Shown here piece after piece: positions 1 to 9,449 of a DNA stretch of 64,000 nt. This DNA is from CAZFHA01 sp964518595. GTDB lineage: Bacteria > Bacillota > Clostridia > Saccharofermentanales > Saccharofermentanaceae. Location of the stretch: contig CAZFHA010000002.1 in assembly GCA_964518595.1 (NCBI GenBank), positions 206,359 to 270,358 of the forward strand. Direction: 5' to 3'. The notes beneath the pieces are model-generated. The model was not told the origin of the DNA, made no database searches, and saw only the letters and a list, made by a program, of their open reading frames with translations. Both the position numbers and the translations under genes were made by a program. Position 1 is the first letter of the stretch; each line of letters begins with the position of its first letter.

Positions 1-960
1 GCATATCTTAAGGACGGCAGAGCCGTTAATCTCTTTACCCCGGAAGATATAAGCCATGACTACCTTAGTGTTGTAGGCTGGGGAGCACTTTTAGGGTTTC
101 TGAAACACTACCATCTGGTTCAGCCCTTTATATCTATGACCAATGATAGTTTTGCCCGGTTACAGCCTGGCTATGAAGCCCCTACTCACATTTCCGCCTC
201 CATTGGCAAAGACATCAATGTAGCTACTCGAAATCGAACTGTACTTGTTTGCTTGGTAAGACTTCTGGATGAACCACATAGATACCGTTTTGAAATACGT
301 TCACCTGACCCAAGAACTAATAGCTATTTGTGTTTGGCTGCCGGCTATCAGTGTATGTGGGACGGGATTAAGTTTGCCGTTAATTCAGAGCTAAGCAGCC
401 AAGAACTTCAGGCAGAATTCTCCAAAGCCTACGAGGATCAGGGACAATATCTACCTAAGAACCGCCAGTTTCGGGTAGAGAATGATCTATTTATGGACTA
501 TAGTCCTAAGGAAAGAGATCGGCTATTCGGGCGTCCACCGGCTACGGTCTACGAATGTCTTCGAATTATGCTGTATCATGATGACTTGTTACCACTACTT
601 TGTGCCGGTGATGTCTTTAGCGACCAAACCTTAGCCTCTTACGCTCGTTTGATGCTGGAACGTTGGGAAAAGGACTTGTCAGAAAGAATCCTTCCTCACA
701 AATTAGAATCCATCAGAAATCTGGTGGCGTTTCATGCTCCAGACAATAGCTATGACGAGACAATGTGGAGCGATATACAGCTAATCCGTACCCGGTTGGC
801 AAAGGATACGCAAGATTATGTCTCTATATTTACTGAAATGCGCTTGGCCATTGATGGGAGAAATCTAAAGGAATTATCTAAACTACAACAGGTTATGAAT
901 GCGGCACACACCGAACTCATAACCCGTTATCATGACTACTGTCAAAATCAGATTCGCTGA
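1..960 (+). CDS. Glutamine synthetase family protein, C-terminal part (5' end outside window)
   Basis: The reading frame is open at base 1, so the gene begins upstream of the window; the ATG at 136 is internal. The visible 319 residues carry the end of the glutamine synthetase catalytic domain: a PGYEAP stretch, NRT followed by a basic residue, and the RFEIRSPDPRTN signature that in GS binds ATP and glutamate. The family joins ammonia to glutamate using ATP in the cytoplasm. About 160 residues follow the signature and end in a helical tail, longer than in type I enzymes, so this may be an atypical clostridial GS or a GS-like protein. It ends one base before the convergent hom gene. Confidence 0.8.
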   Translation, partial: AYLKDGRAVNLFTPEDISHDYLSVVGWGALLGFLKHYHLVQPFISMTNDSFARLQPGYEAPTHISASIGKDINVATRNRTVLVCLVRLLDEPHRYRFEIRSPDPRTNSYLCLAAGYQCMWDGIKFAVNSELSSQELQAEFSKAYEDQGQYLPKNRQFRVENDLFMDYSPKERDRLFGRPPATVYECLRIMLYHDDLLPLLCAGDVFSDQTLASYARLMLERWEKDLSERILPHKLESIRNLVAFHAPDNSYDETMWSDIQLIRTRLAKDTQDYVSIFTEMRLAIDGRNLKELSKLQQVMNAAHTELITRYHDYCQNQIR

Positions 961-2193
961 TTAGAATACTCGAATATAGCTTACAAAGCCAGGCATTTCA
1001 TGCTTGGCTTTTTCTAATTTCGCCTCAGTTAAGCTACCGTCAGAACCTGTCAAATAGGCCTTCTCGCCCGAAATAACCGTGGGAACCTTCTCGAAATGGA
1101 TACCCTGCAAGTGCTCGGCGATAAGACTATCAGATACCTCTTCCTTAACCCGGATTAATGCTTTGACCAGAGTTTCATTATGATCCAGCAGTAGCGGATG
1201 ATCCGCATAATGCCAAACCGTTATATGAGCAGAACGTTCTTGGTGGAGAGCCGCATCAAGAACATCTCCCACCACCGCAGAAGCTGTCGCCAATTTCCCA
1301 GCCCCTTGCCCGTAGAACATAGCATCACCTAAGGCATTTCCGCGAACGCAAATAGCGTTAAATACGCCATCAGCGACGGCAATAGGATCAGTTTTGTCTA
1401 CAATGTGGGGAGCAACAATTGCCGTAGCTTTTTCATGATCCGGATGATGCAAAATTGCCAGTAATTTAACTTTTCCACCTAGAGCCTTGGCATAAGTAAT
1501 CTCATCCTGAGTTATTTTAGTAATTCCCTCGGTATAGATTGCATCTGAATCGATGTAATCACCATTCAAGACTATACTACCCAAAATAGCTAACTTACGT
1601 TTAGCATCAATACCATCAATATCTGCACCAGGATTCTGCTCGGCATATCCCTTGGCTTTGGCTTCTGACAAAGCCGTTTCAAAATCAGCCCCACTTTCTG
1701 TCATTTGGGTCAAGATATAATTGGTAGTTCCGTTTACAATTCCTACAATTCGAGAAATCCGGTTAGCTGCCAGACAACGGTGCAAAGGCCGAATAATCGG
1801 GATTCCTCCACCTACAGAGGCTTCAAATAAGTAGACACACTGATTTTTCTCTGCTAGCTGCATAAGCTCAACGCCATGCCGGGCTACCAATTCTTTGTTA
1901 GAGGTCACTACGGACTTTCCGCGCTTCAATGCCTCTTTGGTAAAGTCGTAGGCAATAGTGGCACCACCAATAGTTTCAGCTACTACCGTAATCTCTGGGT
2001 CATCAAAAATATCCGCCGGATCTTTCGTGAACAGCCCATGAAAGGGACTATCTGGAAAATCACGGATATCCAAAATCTTCTTCACGGCTATAGGCTCACC
2101 TAACCGACTCTCTAGCTCAAAATGATTCATGGACATGACTTCGGCTACTCCGGAACCAACTACTCCAAATCCCAAAATGGCTACATGAATCAT
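961..2193 (-). CDS. hom: Homoserine dehydrogenase
   Basis: This enzyme reduces aspartate semialdehyde to homoserine with NAD(P)H, the branch point to threonine and methionine. The 410-residue protein has an N-terminal Rossmann motif (GFGVVGSG near residue 8), the catalytic-domain signature with GIVNGTTNYIL near residue 150, and a C-terminal ACT-like region ending SYIRVF, as in feedback-regulated Gram-positive enzymes. The ATG at 2193 follows GGAGGT at good spacing. The gene lies 94 bases downstream of the ACT-domain gene, a common pairing in Clostridia, and abuts the convergent glutamine synthetase. Confidence 0.95.
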   Translation of the reverse strand: MIHVAILGFGVVGSGVAEVMSMNHFELESRLGEPIAVKKILDIRDFPDSPFHGLFTKDPADIFDDPEITVVAETIGGATIAYDFTKEALKRGKSVVTSNKELVARHGVELMQLAEKNQCVYLFEASVGGGIPIIRPLHRCLAANRISRIVGIVNGTTNYILTQMTESGADFETALSEAKAKGYAEQNPGADIDGIDAKRKLAILGSIVLNGDYIDSDAIYTEGITKITQDEITYAKALGGKVKLLAILHHPDHEKATAIVAPHIVDKTDPIAVADGVFNAICVRGNALGDAMFYGQGAGKLATASAVVGDVLDAALHQERSAHITVWHYADHPLLLDHNETLVKALIRVKEEVSDSLIAEHLQGIHFEKVPTVISGEKAYLTGSDGSLTEAKLEKAKHEMPGFVSYIRVF

Positions 2194-2287
2194 ACATTTA
2201 CCTCCAAACCTTTCTTTGCCCTGTTTCTATACAGGCATTTTTCTGTTTCATAGCATACGCCAAAATCTAAACCCTGAAAAGGAAACC

Positions 2288-2731
2288 TCACTCTCTCGCT
2301 AAAATACGACAGGAGCGGACACCGGGAATATTCTCGACGTCCTGGATTAACCCTTCTATTGACTTGTTCATATGATCTGTTTCCATTGATATAGAGACAT
2401 CCGCCAAACCATTCAGGGGAATATTTTGATTAATAGTAAGAATATTCCCATTACTGGAAGCAATCATCTGGATAATACCGGATAAAATACCGGGAAAATT
2501 CTCTAAGGCAATAATCAGTGTAACTAACTTCCCCTTACTTGTTTCATAAAATGGCATAACAGAATCTTTATACTTGTAGTAAGCACTACGAGATAGACCG
2601 ACTTTCCGTACCGCCTCATTGACCGAACGAGCTTGATTCGCATTAAGAAGTCGTTTTACTTCCATAACTTTGACAAAAACTTCAGGTAGAACATTTACTT
2701 TCACCAGTAAGTACTCGTTGTTTTTCGTCAT
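2288..2731 (-). CDS. pheB: ACT domain-containing protein, PheB/UPF0735 family
   Basis: This 147-residue protein has an N-terminal helix-turn-helix-like segment (SVNEAVRKVGLSRSAYYKYKD, about residues 37-57) and a C-terminal ACT domain (about 70-145, starting LVTLIIALENFPG). The family is found next to hom in many Firmicutes and is thought to sense an amino acid, although its exact role is not settled. The ATG follows GGAGGGGG. Co-orientation with hom suggests a role in regulating threonine or aromatic amino acid synthesis; that is inference. Confidence 0.88.
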   Translation of the reverse strand: MTKNNEYLLVKVNVLPEVFVKVMEVKRLLNANQARSVNEAVRKVGLSRSAYYKYKDSVMPFYETSKGKLVTLIIALENFPGILSGIIQMIASSNGNILTINQNIPLNGLADVSISMETDHMNKSIEGLIQDVENIPGVRSCRILARE

Positions 2732-2808
2732 ACGCCCCCTCCAGTCCGTCTATAACAACCAAGTGTCTCTGATAGGAAAACAGATTATCTTAAGGAACTA
2801 TACCATGC

Positions 2809-3399
2809 TTAAGAAAGATTGGCAAGCATCAGTTGCAAGGCTTTAGCCCTGTGGCTGATAGCGTTCTTCACTTCCGGCTCTAACTCAGCGGTAGTCTTCT
2901 GCCAATCAGGTAGGTAGAAAATCGGATCATAGCCAAACCCCTTTTCCCCCTGATCTTGGTGCCAAATAAGCCCTTCCAACAAACCTTTGACAACAAAATG
3001 ACTGCCGTCTGGTCTGACTACGGCAATGGCACAGACGAATTGGGCGGTACGCTTAGGCAAGGGTACATCAGCCAGCAGTTTCCAGATCTCGGCAAACTTC
3101 TCGCCATAACTGGCATTTTCGCCACAAAACCGAGCCGAATAAATACCCGGAGCTCCCTGAAGTGCATCAATAGCCAAGCCGGAATCATCAGCCATCACAT
3201 ATCCGCCGGTTTTTTGATGCACAGCCTGAGCCTTTATCAGTGCGTTTTCCTCAAAGCTCTGACCAGTTTCAAGAATCTCTTCATCTATCCCCATTTCAGC
3301 CATAGAACGGATTTCAAAAGGTAAATCCTTCATAATCTGTTTGATTTCTATCAGCTTATTTTTATTGGCCGTTGCCACAATAAAAAGTTCTTTTTTCAT
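2809..3399 (-). CDS. rdgB: XTP/dITP diphosphatase (non-canonical purine NTPase, RdgB/HAM1)
   Basis: The enzyme hydrolyses ITP, dITP and XTP to monophosphates and so keeps deaminated purines out of DNA and RNA. The 196-residue protein has the family hallmarks in order: an N-terminal VATANKNKLIEIK substrate-binding segment, ADDSGLAIDALQGAPGIYSARF around residue 70, GEKGFGYDPIFY near residue 151, and a C-terminal SHRAKAL motif. The length is typical. A GGAGG site precedes the ATG. It lies just downstream of the rRNA methyltransferase gene, in the same direction. Confidence 0.95.
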   Translation of the reverse strand: MKKELFIVATANKNKLIEIKQIMKDLPFEIRSMAEMGIDEEILETGQSFEENALIKAQAVHQKTGGYVMADDSGLAIDALQGAPGIYSARFCGENASYGEKFAEIWKLLADVPLPKRTAQFVCAIAVVRPDGSHFVVKGLLEGLIWHQDQGEKGFGYDPIFYLPDWQKTTAELEPEVKNAISHRAKALQLMLANLS

Positions 3400-3422
3400 T
3401 ACTACTTACCTCCATGCAGCGC

Positions 3423-4874
3423 TCACTGTAAGCGCCAAGCTTTAGGATAATCGTTTTTAATACTTCCGTTTTGCTGACGTCCAAAGCCCAGAGGAAATCC
3501 TTCAACCATAATAACCAGGGGTAATTGCTTTTCTAAAAGGGTCTGCTCCTCTTCCGTCAGAGGTATGGTTTCACCTTTTAAGTAGCGGACTAACCGCTGA
3601 TCTTCCCGGGCTAGGGATATGTATCGCTCCGGACGAATTTGTTCCCTTTTTAGTAAAAGTGCCAAGCCTTGACTAGGTGTAAAAACAACCTTACTAGCCG
3701 TAGACTTTACTTCACCGAGAAAAGCCCCCATTTTTACTAATTGTAATTGGGAGAAAGCTTCCAGGGGCCAAGGTAGCCAATAGGCTTTTCCAGAAGTAAA
3801 AAACAATTGCTCTTTTTCCTTGAGCCATTGAGGAAAGCTGGCGGGCAGTAGTAAGTTTTCAAGAAAAGGCATAATTGTTTCCAGTGCCCGTTTTCGTTCT
3901 TGGCGATTAGGACAATTTTTCGTCGAAAAAGAACCAGAAACGCTCTCCTTTTCTATCTTATTTTCCTTCTGTAAGTGAATGCAAAAATGTCCGTCCCCTA
4001 AATTTGATTGCGGCCAAATTCGGATTCCGCCCTTAAAACCCAGACCGTCAGTTAGAGTTAATCCATCTTTTAATTCAGGCAAAATTACTTTATACTCAGC
4101 AAAATTAGCTAAAAACCAGTCAATCATCCCCTCATTCTCTTCCGTGGAAAAAGTGCAGGTTGAGTACACCAAGTGTCCGCCGGGACGTAGCATACGGTGA
4201 GCTGCTGTCAGTATTGATTGCTGGATTGGAACGCAAGCAGCGGGGCCATAACGCTCCCAACTGCGAACCGCCAGCTTATCGCGTCTAAACATGCCTTCAC
4301 CAGAACAAGGAGCATCAATCAATATCCGGTCAAAAAACTCCGGGAAATTCTTTTCCAATTCCTCAGGAGAAGAGTTAGTAATAACCGCATTTCTTACGCC
4401 TGCTAACTCTAGATTGCGTAGCAAGGCTCGAGCCCGGTCAGCGGAAATTTCATTAGCTACCAGTAGCCCCTCTCCTTTTAAATCGGCTCCGATTCGAGTC
4501 GCCTTACCGCCAGGAGCCGCACAGAGATCCAGAATTCGCTCTCCAGGACAAGTTCCGAGGATTTCGGCGGGGAGCATAGCACTGGGCTCCTGTTGATAAA
4601 AAACTCCGGCATGGTAATAAGGATCTCGTCCCAAAGAAATTTGCGGCAAATAATAACCATCCTGACACCAAGGAACAGGCCGTACCGCATCTATGCCCAG
4701 TTCGGCTAAATGCTTAGTATCTTCCTGAGAGACAGCCTTCAAACGATTGAAACGTAAACCCTTTAGGGGCTCTTCGGAAAAGCTGGCAAAGAAAGCCTGC
4801 ATTTCAGTTTCCGTCATATTTTTTCTCGAAAAATCGGCTTGAATACGCGTCTTAAACGCTTCCGGCAGGTTCAT
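3423..4874 (-). CDS. rsmF: RsmF-like rRNA (cytosine-C5) methyltransferase (NOL1/NOP2/Sun family)
   Basis: A SAM-dependent RNA m5C methyltransferase of 483 residues. The SAM-binding motif LDLCAAPGGKATR is near residue 115, the DAPCSGEGMFR motif with one catalytic Cys is near 188, and YSTCTFSTEENE with the second catalytic Cys is near 238. The C-terminal region ends with PLGFGR and AWRLQ, as in RsmF-type proteins with a PUA-like domain. The ATG overlaps the TGA of the upstream peptidase gene (ATGA), implying translational coupling. The exact rRNA position cannot be read from sequence. Confidence 0.9.
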   Translation of the reverse strand: MNLPEAFKTRIQADFSRKNMTETEMQAFFASFSEEPLKGLRFNRLKAVSQEDTKHLAELGIDAVRPVPWCQDGYYLPQISLGRDPYYHAGVFYQQEPSAMLPAEILGTCPGERILDLCAAPGGKATRIGADLKGEGLLVANEISADRARALLRNLELAGVRNAVITNSSPEELEKNFPEFFDRILIDAPCSGEGMFRRDKLAVRSWERYGPAACVPIQQSILTAAHRMLRPGGHLVYSTCTFSTEENEGMIDWFLANFAEYKVILPELKDGLTLTDGLGFKGGIRIWPQSNLGDGHFCIHLQKENKIEKESVSGSFSTKNCPNRQERKRALETIMPFLENLLLPASFPQWLKEKEQLFFTSGKAYWLPWPLEAFSQLQLVKMGAFLGEVKSTASKVVFTPSQGLALLLKREQIRPERYISLAREDQRLVRYLKGETIPLTEEEQTLLEKQLPLVIMVEGFPLGFGRQQNGSIKNDYPKAWRLQ

Positions 4875-6559
4875 AAGCTTAAATAGTCGCAGGCCTTATA
4901 AAGAATCCGCTTCAAGGTATCAAGGGAGAAAGGTGAGCTTAATCCCGCCTTCTCTATTAGAGCCAGAAACGTATCATTTCCGCCCTCCTGACAGAGCTGA
5001 TCGTAGGTCTGCAGTGCCTGTTTCATATCGTTCTCGGCTAAGTCCCAAAGTTCTAAAGCCACAATCTGAGCAAGACAGTAATCAATATAGTAAAAAGGCG
5101 AGGTGAAAATATGTCCCTTCTTATGCCAAGCACAGCCTTGCTGATAAAAGCCGACTTGGTCATAGTCTAAAAAGGGCTGGTACTTAGCCTCAAGTTCCTT
5201 CCATACCTCATGGCGCTGCTCACAAGTCATCTCCGGCGAGCGATACACACGATGTTGAAACTCATCCACCATGCACCCATAAGGTAAAAACAATAAAGTT
5301 CTGGTCATATGAAGTCCGCGATAGGCTCCGGCTTCCTCGCCAAAGAAACTCTCCATATAAGGGTAAGTCAAAAACTCCATGGCCGTTGAATGCACTTCAC
5401 AAGCTTCTAAGGTTGGTGATAAGCACTCCAAAAACATAGAACTGTCAATGCTACGTATGGCCGCATAGGCATGACCAGACTCATGGATGAGGGTAGAAAC
5501 ATCATCGGCAGTCTGTGAGGCATTCATAAAGATAAAGGGGATACCATAATCCGGCAAGGTCATACAGTAGCCACCTTGCGTCTTATTAGGTCTAGTCAAG
5601 AGATCGGTAAATTCATGGGTGTCTAGCACGTCATAAAAGCTGGGTTCCTTTTGAAACATCTTACGGAACATAGCTGCCGCCGCCTTGGGAAAATCCGCTG
5701 CCGCGATCTTAGGCACAGGATTACCCTCTGGAAAAAGAATCGGTAAATCATAATATTTTAAATTGTCTTGTTCTAGACGCAGCCTTTGTAGCCGACGAAT
5801 CTCAGTGGTGACAGGCACAATGTTTTCTACCACAAAATTCCGGAAGGCCTCAACGTCACTTTCGTTATAATCATATCTTTCCATCCGGCGATAGCCCAGT
5901 TCAACAAAGTCTTTGTAACCCAGTTTTTGGGCGATTTGGGTGCGCAAATGGACTAACTGGGCAAAGATATCATCACAAGTCTCTTTTATAGAGGAAAAAC
6001 TAGTTGCCAAAGCCAAGTGGGCTTGTTTTCTCTGCTGGCGATCTGAAGACTCTAAAAAGGGCTGAATTCCACCAAGAGGGTACTTTCCCCCCTCAAACTC
6101 TACCAATAATTCGGCTACCAGCTGATCATACTGATTCTCTAAAGCTGCCTCTCTGGCTAAATCTTCAATCACTTCACGAGAAATGGTATCTTTTCGGTTC
6201 TGGGCTTTTAAAAAAATCATATTTCCCAGATTTGTTTTAAGACTTTCAGCTATTTCAGAGTTTAGCAGAGCTGAATAAAGACCGGAAGACAACTCAGACA
6301 CCATGGGTTCAGCCTCTTCAAAAAAGGCTAATTCCGCTTGATAATACGCATCTTTGGTGTTTAAATCGTGCCGAATACGGCAAAGGGCTGCGGCAGTCTC
6401 AAATTCGCCTAGAGCCTTTTGAAACTCGACCAAAGCACCTTCTATGACTTCTGGTGAATGAGCAGTCATAATCTTAAGTCTTACACGCATTACACACTCA
6501 CGGAACAATTCCAAAGAAGGTCGTTGATAGGTAATGCTCTTGAAATCAGGCATTTTCAT
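4871..6559 (-). CDS. M3 family oligoendopeptidase (PepF-like)
   Basis: A cytoplasmic zinc metallopeptidase of 562 residues that in this family degrades short peptides. The HExxH zinc motif is visible as LIHESGHAYA around residue 355, and the third ligand lies in the downstream stretch LSPTLEACEVHSTAMEF. The length fits the M3B/PepF group. It sits between argS (6 bases upstream) and the rRNA methyltransferase (4-base overlap), so it is probably cotranscribed with both. The ATG has no strong Shine-Dalgarno, which fits coupling to the argS stop. Confidence 0.92.
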   Translation of the reverse strand: MKMPDFKSITYQRPSLELFRECVMRVRLKIMTAHSPEVIEGALVEFQKALGEFETAAALCRIRHDLNTKDAYYQAELAFFEEAEPMVSELSSGLYSALLNSEIAESLKTNLGNMIFLKAQNRKDTISREVIEDLAREAALENQYDQLVAELLVEFEGGKYPLGGIQPFLESSDRQQRKQAHLALATSFSSIKETCDDIFAQLVHLRTQIAQKLGYKDFVELGYRRMERYDYNESDVEAFRNFVVENIVPVTTEIRRLQRLRLEQDNLKYYDLPILFPEGNPVPKIAAADFPKAAAAMFRKMFQKEPSFYDVLDTHEFTDLLTRPNKTQGGYCMTLPDYGIPFIFMNASQTADDVSTLIHESGHAYAAIRSIDSSMFLECLSPTLEACEVHSTAMEFLTYPYMESFFGEEAGAYRGLHMTRTLLFLPYGCMVDEFQHRVYRSPEMTCEQRHEVWKELEAKYQPFLDYDQVGFYQQGCAWHKKGHIFTSPFYYIDYCLAQIVALELWDLAENDMKQALQTYDQLCQEGGNDTFLALIEKAGLSSPFSLDTLKRILYKACDYLSL

Positions 6560-6565
6560 GCATTA

Positions 6566-8296
6566 TCACATCCGTTCTACAACTTCAATTCCCAAGAGGT
6601 AGGTACCAAAATCAATTCCCTGACACACAGCTTCACAGAGAGCCAAACGTGCCCCCCGTAGATCGGAATTACTTTCACTTAGTATGGGGGAATTGTTATA
6701 AAAACGATTAAAAGCCCGTGCTAACTGGCTGGTCTGCCGAGCAACCATGAAGGGTTCGTTACTACTACCGGCTTTACGTAAAGTATCAGGAAACTCTTCC
6801 AATAGACGTAGAATCTCAAAGGCATCATCTTCTACCAAGGAGCTCAGAGCAACACCTTCATGAGGAATCATAATCCCTTGGTCAGCGGCTTTACGCAAGA
6901 TAGAACGGGTTCGGGCATAGGTATAAATTAAATAAGGCGCAGAATCACCCTCAAAATCAAGCATTTCATCCCAAGAGAAAATAATATCACGCTCACGCCC
7001 CGACCTAACATAGGTATAAACCACCGCTCCAATACCTACTTTAGACGCAATTTTCTGCATCTCCTCTTCGGCCATGTCACTGCCACGGCCTGCCGCATTA
7101 GCTTTAATGATTTCATAGGTTTTGCCGACACTTTCATTCAAGAGATCCTCAAGCACCACAATGTTGCCATCCCGAGTAGAAAACTTCATATCGGCAAATT
7201 TAACCAGCCCAAAACCTACATGGGTACATTTGGCGGCACAAGGGTAATTGGCCTTATCCAGTACCGCAAAGACCTGCCGAAAATGAAGTGCTTGAGGATT
7301 GCCCACAACATATATATTTTTATCAAAATGATAAGTCTCGTCACGATACAAAACGGAAGCAATATCTCTGGAAGCGTAAATAGTAGTTCCGTCAGACTTT
7401 AAGATGATACAGGGAGGCAGCTTATACTCGTCCAACATAACGACCTTCGCCCCATCGCTTTCAACTAGCAGCCCCTTCTCTTCCAGCATCTCTACAACTG
7501 CTGGGATTCGATCGCTGTAGAAGCTTTCACCATTATAGTTATCAAAGCTTACCCCTAAGCGGTCATAAATAAGGGAAAACTCTTTTAAGGAGAGCTGACG
7601 GAAGTCCTGCCAAAGAGCTAGATTCTCCTCGTCACCAGCTTCCAGCCGACGAAAATTATCTCTGGCAATGAGAGTAAGCTCAGGGTTTAGCTTCTCTTCT
7701 TCATGAAATTTAACATATATACGTAAAAGTTCCTTAATAGGCGACTCTTCTAAGGCCGTTTTATCCCCCCAAAGCCTAAAAGCCGTTATCAGCTTGCCAA
7801 ATTGCGTGCCATAATCTCCCAAGTGGTTCATTCGCACAACATCATAGCCAAGAGCTTCGTAAATCCTAGCCAAAGAATGTCCTAAAACTGTAGTAAAGGC
7901 ATGCCCCACATGAAAGGGTTTGGCAATATTAGGGGATGAATACTCAACCAAAACAGTCTTTTCCTTACCATCTTTAAGGGTGAAAAAATCTCTTCCTTGG
8001 TGCAAGAGGCTTTCAAGGGTTTTTTGCGCAAAAAAACCACGGTCTAGGAAAAAATTCACGTAGCCTCCCGTTGCCTTAACTTGACTAAGAAAGGGCGCTT
8101 GCAAAATTGGTGAACCAGCTAAATCCGCTGCAATGGCTACCGGGGACTTACGCATTGTTTTTGATAAAATAAAACAAGGAAAGGCATAGTCGCCTAATTC
8201 TTTCTGGGGTGGAACCTCCAAGGTCGGTAAAATTGTTTCTACAGGTAGTTCTCCGGCCTCGGACAGGAGCTTGGCAATTTCTGACTTGTAATCCAT
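6566..8296 (-). CDS. argS: Arginyl-tRNA synthetase
   Basis: A class I aminoacyl-tRNA synthetase charging tRNA-Arg; 576 residues, full length. It shows the N-terminal Add-1 domain, the HIGH-type motif FHVGHAFT near residue 129, a KMSK-type loop reduced to MKFSTRDGN near residue 375 (usual for many ArgRS), and the C-terminal DALR anticodon-binding domain ending LLGIEVVERM. The ATG at 8296 follows GGAGG. No T-box leader is evident in the 170-base divergent region upstream. A tRNA-Arg(UCU) gene lies at the far end of the window. Confidence 0.96.
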   Translation of the reverse strand: MDYKSEIAKLLSEAGELPVETILPTLEVPPQKELGDYAFPCFILSKTMRKSPVAIAADLAGSPILQAPFLSQVKATGGYVNFFLDRGFFAQKTLESLLHQGRDFFTLKDGKEKTVLVEYSSPNIAKPFHVGHAFTTVLGHSLARIYEALGYDVVRMNHLGDYGTQFGKLITAFRLWGDKTALEESPIKELLRIYVKFHEEEKLNPELTLIARDNFRRLEAGDEENLALWQDFRQLSLKEFSLIYDRLGVSFDNYNGESFYSDRIPAVVEMLEEKGLLVESDGAKVVMLDEYKLPPCIILKSDGTTIYASRDIASVLYRDETYHFDKNIYVVGNPQALHFRQVFAVLDKANYPCAAKCTHVGFGLVKFADMKFSTRDGNIVVLEDLLNESVGKTYEIIKANAAGRGSDMAEEEMQKIASKVGIGAVVYTYVRSGRERDIIFSWDEMLDFEGDSAPYLIYTYARTRSILRKAADQGIMIPHEGVALSSLVEDDAFEILRLLEEFPDTLRKAGSSNEPFMVARQTSQLARAFNRFYNNSPILSESNSDLRGARLALCEAVCQGIDFGTYLLGIEVVERM

Positions 8297-8451
8297 GTTT
8301 TATAGCCTCCGTTATTAGGGTTTGATAGATTTAAATTTAACAAAATCTACGCCATGTCACTGTAACATCTACTAGCCTTCACGTCAATTTGTGATATTAT
8401 AACTAAATGGCGATACGAATGATAGCCTATTCATGAGACAAACTCGGACAC

Positions 8452-8469
8452 AGGAGGACACTACTTTTG
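8452..8469 (+). promoter_or_regulatory. Ribosome binding site fixing a TTG start
   Basis: AGGAGG at 8452-8457 is followed nine bases later by TTG at 8467. No in-frame ATG fits this spacing, so the MraY-like gene starts at TTG. The divergent region 8297-8451 has an AT-rich TATAAC at about 8397 as a possible -10 element; the promoter is not certain. Confidence 0.7.
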
Positions 8470-9438
8470 TTTACCTTACTTTTTCCAGCCAATAAAGAAC
8501 TGGTGGTGGTTCTATGGGGCGCTCTCGTTGCCTTCATTTTGACCGCCCTGCTACTGAAGAAATTTGCTCGTTACCTGCCTACAGATAATGGTAAGGCCTA
8601 CGCAGTAGAAGGAGTAGCCAGCAAAGGTAAACCTACAGGTTCCGGTGTGATTTTTATAACCGCATGTATTGGTTTTTCCCTTTTGTTTATTCCCTTAAGC
8701 TTTGAGAAAGTTATTTTTTATTTTTTGATTGAGGCAGCAATGCTTTCCGGTTTTTTGGATGACCGTTCCAATTCACCTTGGAGTGAGTATAAGAAGGGAC
8801 TTATTGATCTGCTGATTGCCTTAATGACCTCTTTAACCATTGTCGTTTTTTCAGGGCCAACCTTAATATTCCCGATTTTTCATACGGAAGTTGTGCTCCC
8901 AACTCCCCTTTACGTACTTTTGGGTACACTTTTGGTTTGGGTTGCCATTAATGCGACAAATTGCACCGATGGCGTAGACGGATTATCCGCTTCTGTAAGC
9001 ATTACGTCGCTGCTCTCAATTTTGCTCTTCGCCTTCGTCACTGAAATTGCTAATAACTTCTCTTCGAATATGCTTCTTATGGTTGTTGTACTGATTGCTT
9101 ACTTATGGTTTAATACCAACCCCAGTCGTTTACTCATGGGCGATGCCGGTTCTCGAGCCATTGGCGTATTTCTGGCAATCGCTGTAATGAAATCAGGTCA
9201 GCCGTTTTTGTATCTGGTGGTTTGCCTGGTATTTTTAGTTGACGGCATGGCTGGTATTCTCAAAATTTCATTAAAGCGTTTTCTCAAAATTGATTTTCTG
9301 AAGAATACCCTGACCCCTATTCACGATCATCTACGTAAGCGCTTAGGCTGGTCGAACCCTCAAGTAACAATACGTTTAACCATTATTCAGGGTGGCATCA
9401 GTTGTCTCTACTTACTCGCCGTTCTGTCCAGTAGATAA
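8467..9438 (+). CDS. MraY-like glycosyltransferase family 4 protein
   Basis: A polytopic membrane enzyme of 323 residues resembling MraY, which moves phospho-MurNAc-pentapeptide from UDP to undecaprenyl phosphate. It keeps the DDRSNSPW segment (about residue 98), the NATNCTDGVDGL loop (about 160-171) and MGDAGSRAIG (about 224-233). The family's HHH loop is altered to PIHDHLRKRLGW. It starts the plus-strand operon with an FHA-SEDS protein and a class B PBP, which supports a wall-synthesis role. It could be the main MraY or a paralogue with another substrate. Confidence 0.85.
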   Translation: MFTLLFPANKELVVVLWGALVAFILTALLLKKFARYLPTDNGKAYAVEGVASKGKPTGSGVIFITACIGFSLLFIPLSFEKVIFYFLIEAAMLSGFLDDRSNSPWSEYKKGLIDLLIALMTSLTIVVFSGPTLIFPIFHTEVVLPTPLYVLLGTLLVWVAINATNCTDGVDGLSASVSITSLLSILLFAFVTEIANNFSSNMLLMVVVLIAYLWFNTNPSRLLMGDAGSRAIGVFLAIAVMKSGQPFLYLVVCLVFLVDGMAGILKISLKRFLKIDFLKNTLTPIHDHLRKRLGWSNPQVTIRLTIIQGGISCLYLLAVLSSR

Positions 9439-9449
9439 AGGAATATGTT